Position numbers and translations under genes: made by a program. The notes beneath the pieces were generated by a model. It did not search any database, was not told the DNA's origin, and worked only from the letters and a program-made list of their open reading frames with translations. A stretch of 6,321 nt of DNA from Chloroflexota bacterium (GTDB lineage Bacteria; Chloroflexota; Anaerolineae; Anaerolineales; Villigracilaceae): positions 1-6,321 of the forward strand of contig VGOX01000142.1 of assembly GCA_016875755.1 (NCBI GenBank). The letters are read 5' to 3'. How positions within the stretch are numbered: the stretch's first letter is position 1; each line of letters starts with the position of its first letter. Below are positions 5,029 to 6,321 of this stretch, one piece after another.

Positions 5029-5634
5029 ATGGAAATTACGACTGAGATGATCAAGCAATTGCGCGGTGCTACCAATGCACCGATGCTGGATTGCCGCAAA
5101 GCATTACAAGAAGCCGACGGCGATTTCAACAAAGCAGTGGACTGGCTGCGCGAAAAAGGCATGGCTACCGCTGCAAAACGCTCCGACCGTGACGCCTCCA
5201 ATGGCGTGGTGGAACTCTATTCCCACGGCGGCGGACGCGTTGGTGTGATGGTCGAGATCAACTGCGAAACCGATTTCGTAGCACGCAACGAACAGTTCCG
5301 CCAGCTCGCTCATGAGATCGCCCTGCAAATCGCAGCCAGCTCCCCCAAGTACATCACCGTAGATCAGATTCCCGCCTCTGAGATCGAGCACGAAGCAGAA
5401 ATCGCCCGTGCCCGTGCCAAAGAGGAAGGCAAGCCAGAAAACGTTATGCAGAAGATCGTTGATGGACGTATCGAAAAATTCAAGGATGAAGTTTGCCTGC
5501 TCCGCCAGCCCTACATCCGCGACGAATCGATCACCATCGAAAAATTGATCCTGCAAAACGTGGCCGCAATTGGCGAAAACGTCATTGTCCGCCGTTTCCA
5601 TCGTTGGGAACTGGGCGAAAGCACAAGTCAATAG
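5029..5634 (+). CDS. tsf: Translation elongation factor EF-Ts, short form
   Basis: EF-Ts releases GDP from EF-Tu so that EF-Tu can rebind GTP and aminoacyl-tRNA. This product has 201 residues, against about 283 in E. coli, and matches the short type with an N-terminal UBA-like domain (1-42), one core domain and a C-terminal helix/strand region. LREKGMATAAKRSDR (40-54) and NCETDFVARN (78-87) are family signatures; the TDFV loop contains the Asp and Phe that act on the EF-Tu nucleotide site. KIVDGRIEKFKDEVCLLRQPYI (142-163) is the conserved C-terminal segment. The usual TGAGMMDCKKAL near residue 15 reads TNAPMLDCRKAL here, losing two glycines in the turn of the UBA domain. AAGGA at 5017-5021 lies 7 nt before ATG 5029. 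An intrinsic terminator follows 8 bp after the stop. Confidence 0.97.
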   Translation: MEITTEMIKQLRGATNAPMLDCRKALQEADGDFNKAVDWLREKGMATAAKRSDRDASNGVVELYSHGGGRVGVMVEINCETDFVARNEQFRQLAHEIALQIAASSPKYITVDQIPASEIEHEAEIARARAKEEGKPENVMQKIVDGRIEKFKDEVCLLRQPYIRDESITIEKLILQNVAAIGENVIVRRFHRWELGESTSQ

Positions 5635-5642
5635 TAAGTTTG

Positions 5643-5671
5643 AAAAGCCAGCCTTCGGGTTGGCTTTTTTT
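5643..5671 (+). terminator. Intrinsic terminator after tsf
   Basis: AGCCAGCC (5646-5653) and GGTTGGCT (5658-5665) form an 8-bp stem with one G-T pair, closed by a TTCG tetraloop on a C-G pair, which is an especially stable loop. A run of seven T (5665-5671) follows, and AAA at 5643-5645 can extend the stem into it. It lies 8 bp beyond the tsf stop and about 27 bp before the pyrH start, so it should end most rpsB-tsf transcripts before pyrH. Confidence 0.93.
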
Positions 5672-5687
5672 CTATATGGATAAAATT

Positions 5688-5692
5688 GGAGG
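5688..5692 (+). promoter_or_regulatory. Ribosome-binding site of pyrH
   Basis: GGAGG lies 5 nt before ATG 5698. A second ATG at 5694, only 1 nt from the site and in another frame, would read three codons and stop at TGA 5703-5705. The UMP kinase frame and the better spacing select 5698. Confidence 0.88.
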
Positions 5693-5697
5693 TATGA

Positions 5698-6321
5698 ATG
5701 GCTGAATTGAAATATAAACGAATCCTGCTCAAGTTAAGCGGCGAAGCGCTGGGCGGTTCCATGGGCTATGGGATCGACGTGGATGAGGCGGAAGCCATCG
5801 CGAAGCGCATCAAAGAAGTTCACGAAATGGGCGTGGATGTCGCTGTGGTGATCGGTGCTGGCAATCTTTGGCGCGGCAAACAGGGACTTGAACGCGGCAT
5901 GGATCGTTCCACTGCCGACTACATGGGCATGCTTGCCACAGTGATGAATGCCATGTCTCTGATGGATGCCCTCGAACGACAGGGAGTGTATACACGCGTC
6001 ATGTCTGCCATTGAGATGCGTGCCATCGCCGAGCCATATATCTGGCGGAGAGCCATCCGTCACCTTGAAAAGAGGCGGGTGGTCATCTTTGGGGCAGGGA
6101 CGGGGAATCCGTTCTTTTCCACCGATACCGCTGCGGCTTTGCGTGCCACTGAAATAGGGGCTGAGGTGGTTATCAAAGCGACAAAAGTGGATGGCGTCTA
6201 TGATGCAGACCCAAAAAAGAACCCCGACGCCAAAAAGTTAGATAAATTGAGCTATATCGAAGTCCTCAACCGCCGCCTCGAAGTAATGGACAGCACCGCC
6301 ATCACCCTCTGTATGGAGAAT
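5698..6321 (+). CDS. pyrH: UMP kinase (uridylate kinase), C-terminus missing at window end
   Basis: Bacterial UMP kinase converts UMP to UDP with ATP; it is a hexamer of the amino acid kinase fold, typically activated by GTP and inhibited by UTP. The window shows 208 residues with no stop; family members are about 240, so roughly 30 are missing. KYKRILLKLSGEALGG (5-20) contains the phosphate-binding lysine, GAGNLWRG (53-60) the glycine loop, DYMGMLATVMNA (74-85) the UMP-site helix, FGAGTGNPFFSTDTAAALRA (131-150) the catalytic and UMP-binding segment, and KATKVDGVYDADPKKNP (160-176) the ATP-site segment. In both glycine-rich loops the common GGG reads GAG, a mild variation. The gene follows tsf, as usual, but behind a terminator, so it depends on read-through or on a promoter not clearly visible in the short spacer. 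Confidence 0.97.
   Translation, partial: MAELKYKRILLKLSGEALGGSMGYGIDVDEAEAIAKRIKEVHEMGVDVAVVIGAGNLWRGKQGLERGMDRSTADYMGMLATVMNAMSLMDALERQGVYTRVMSAIEMRAIAEPYIWRRAIRHLEKRRVVIFGAGTGNPFFSTDTAAALRATEIGAEVVIKATKVDGVYDADPKKNPDAKKLDKLSYIEVLNRRLEVMDSTAITLCMEN

Noticed and set aside
5104..5631. 175-codon open frame on the - strand inside tsf
   Set aside because: It mirrors the tsf codons, has no recognisable domain or ribosome site, and tsf is clearly the real gene.
5660..5686. Promoter for pyrH (TTGGCT and TAAAAT)
   Set aside because: The spacer is only 15 bp, the -35 lies within the terminator stem and the match is weak; mentioned under a finding but not listed as a feature.
5694..5705. Three-codon frame (ATG AAT GGC TGA) overlapping the pyrH start as a regulatory minigene
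   Set aside because: Its ATG is only 1 nt from the GGAGG site, too close for efficient initiation; ATG 5698 has normal spacing and the conserved frame.

Overview
The window reads entirely on the + strand and holds two housekeeping blocks. Positions 1-3844 are a branched-chain amino acid cluster: the tail of leuD, then cimA, leuB and ilvE. Positions 3924-6321 are a translation and nucleotide block: rpsB (ribosomal protein S2), tsf (EF-Ts) and pyrH (UMP kinase, cut by the window end). The gene order rpsB-tsf-pyrH is classical for bacteria. Moderate GC, the short EF-Ts, the long acidic tail on S2 and the style of the intergenic palindromes suggest a Chloroflexota member, perhaps Anaerolineae. 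That placement is inference from general familiarity and was not tested by a search.

The four amino acid genes work together. CimA condenses pyruvate and acetyl-CoA to (R)-citramalate. LeuCD (only the LeuD end is visible) and LeuB can process both the citramalate branch, which leads to 2-oxobutyrate and isoleucine, and the isopropylmalate branch, which leads to leucine. IlvE performs the final transamination to Leu, Ile and Val. No promoter is evident ahead of cimA, leuB or ilvE, so they are probably read from upstream as one transcript.

The most unusual content is between the genes. Three spacers (leuD/cimA, leuB/ilvE, ilvE/rpsB) carry copies of one palindromic repeat family. Each copy is built from 7-bp units starting with GAC (GACCGCA, GACGATG, GACGATA, GACAATG and similar) on the left arm, and the reverse-complement units ending in GTC on the right arm. 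In two copies the repeat overlaps the end of the upstream gene and supplies its TAG stop codon. The fourth spacer (cimA/leuB) has a different palindrome with GTAGGGGCA arms. Thus every spacer of the amino acid cluster has an inverted repeat.

The second block opens with an extended -10 promoter right beside the third repeat. A leader of about 145 nt with several potential hairpins follows, then rpsB and tsf. A clear intrinsic terminator with a UUCG loop separates tsf from pyrH. No tRNA, rRNA, CRISPR array, transposase or other mobile-element gene was seen, and there is no gene-free stretch longer than about 240 bases.
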